Shown: piece after piece, positions 63,931 to 64,000 of the stretch
Layout: each line of letters starts with the position of its first letter
How positions within the stretch are numbered: the first letter of the stretch is position 1
NCBI RefSeq assembly: GCF_003545885.1
Contig: NZ_QHCT01000010.1
Span: 23,577 to 87,576 of the forward strand
Reading direction: 5' to 3'
DNA from: Leptospira stimsonii
Lineage (GTDB): Bacteria > Spirochaetota > Leptospiria > Leptospirales > Leptospiraceae
Length of the DNA: 64,000 nucleotides
Translations under genes and position numbers: made by a program
Notes under the pieces: generated by a model
Told to the model about the DNA's origin: nothing
The model's database searches: none
Seen by the model: only the letters and a program-made list of their open reading frames with translations

Positions 63931-64000
63931 CTAGCGACCTCGTCCAACTATCTTTACTTTTTCTTTTAAATGCAATTTATTTTTCAGAACTTCATAAGGG
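63931..64000 (-). CDS. Partial open frame at the window edge
   Basis: The last 22 codons (PYEVLKNKLHLKEKVKIVGR and so on to a TAG at 63933-63931) are lysine-rich and look like the C-terminus of a gene entering from beyond the right edge. Too short to assign. A neighbouring frame on the same strand (about 63882-63928) also reads protein-like, so a frameshift is possible. Confidence 0.25.
   Translation of the reverse strand, partial: PYEVLKNKLHLKEKVKIVGRGR

Overview
The window reads as a chromosomal segment of a Leptospira species, most likely from the pathogen-related clade. The evidence is the mix of Leptospira-type proteins (a DUF1577-like protein, many short lipoproteins with loose lipoboxes such as FSFC, SSSC and GGC, a 7(1) septoil knot protein, and an AraC regulator fused to membrane helices), a GC content near 40% by eye, long spacers, and recurring intergenic motifs built around GGAACTCC / GGAGTTCC. 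No tRNA, rRNA, CRISPR array or intact insertion sequence was found. The species cannot be fixed from this window.

Layout. 1-1.6 kb: a copper homeostasis operon read leftward, csoR-copZ-copA, with copA cut by the window edge and a CsoR/RcnR-type operator over the csoR ribosome binding site. 1.7-9.8 kb: an SPL-like radical SAM protein, then secreted hydrolases. These are two nearly identical CHSAGC-type alpha/beta hydrolases flanking an opposed membrane-anchored protein, and a family I lipase. 9.9-14.8 kb: a heavy-metal RND pump and its outer membrane channel, with no adaptor gene between them, plus a small Cys-containing protein. 14.9-22 kb: a SulP bicarbonate/sulfate transporter fused to a beta-carbonic anhydrase, a DUF1577-like protein, a DedA protein and a free-methionine-sulfoxide reductase. 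22.4-32.4 kb: a small UvrD-like helicase, a zinc-ribbon SDR, a septoil knot protein, a class III nucleotide cyclase, small secreted proteins, one frameshifted membrane gene and an acyl-CoA dehydrogenase. 32.6-44.5 kb: a DUF2339/DUF3999-like fusion, a TPR protein with a lipoprotein, a four-gene surface glycan operon (nucleotidyltransferase-GT2 fusion, epimerase-like SDR, GT2, membrane GT), mltG and an unusual HisI-like protein. 44.5-52 kb: a decayed IS5-type transposase, a secreted PI-PLC with C-type-lectin-like segments, a SpoIIE phosphatase and response regulator, and a compact operon of Spy/CnrX-like lipoprotein, ECF sigma factor and one-TM protein. 52-60 kb: a broken ferredoxin-like gene, an ABC/FtsX/HlyD exporter, a multiply broken AraC regulator, and a YHYH-MORN-SCO lipoprotein operon. 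60.5-64 kb: ssb, a BASS transporter, and an AT-rich end with a lipoprotein, coding fragments and a large inverted repeat.

How the parts fit. Metal handling recurs: CsoR-CopZ-CopA controls cytosolic copper, the RND/OMF pair exports metal across the envelope, and YHYH/SCO probably handle copper outside the inner membrane. The Spy-like lipoprotein, sigma factor and small membrane protein match the parts list of the CnrXHY metal-responsive sigma system and are the best candidate for an undescribed regulatory system here. A second theme is secreted lipid- or ester-active enzymes (three alpha/beta hydrolases and a PI-PLC). A third is gene decay: several frameshifted or remnant genes sit among intact ones.
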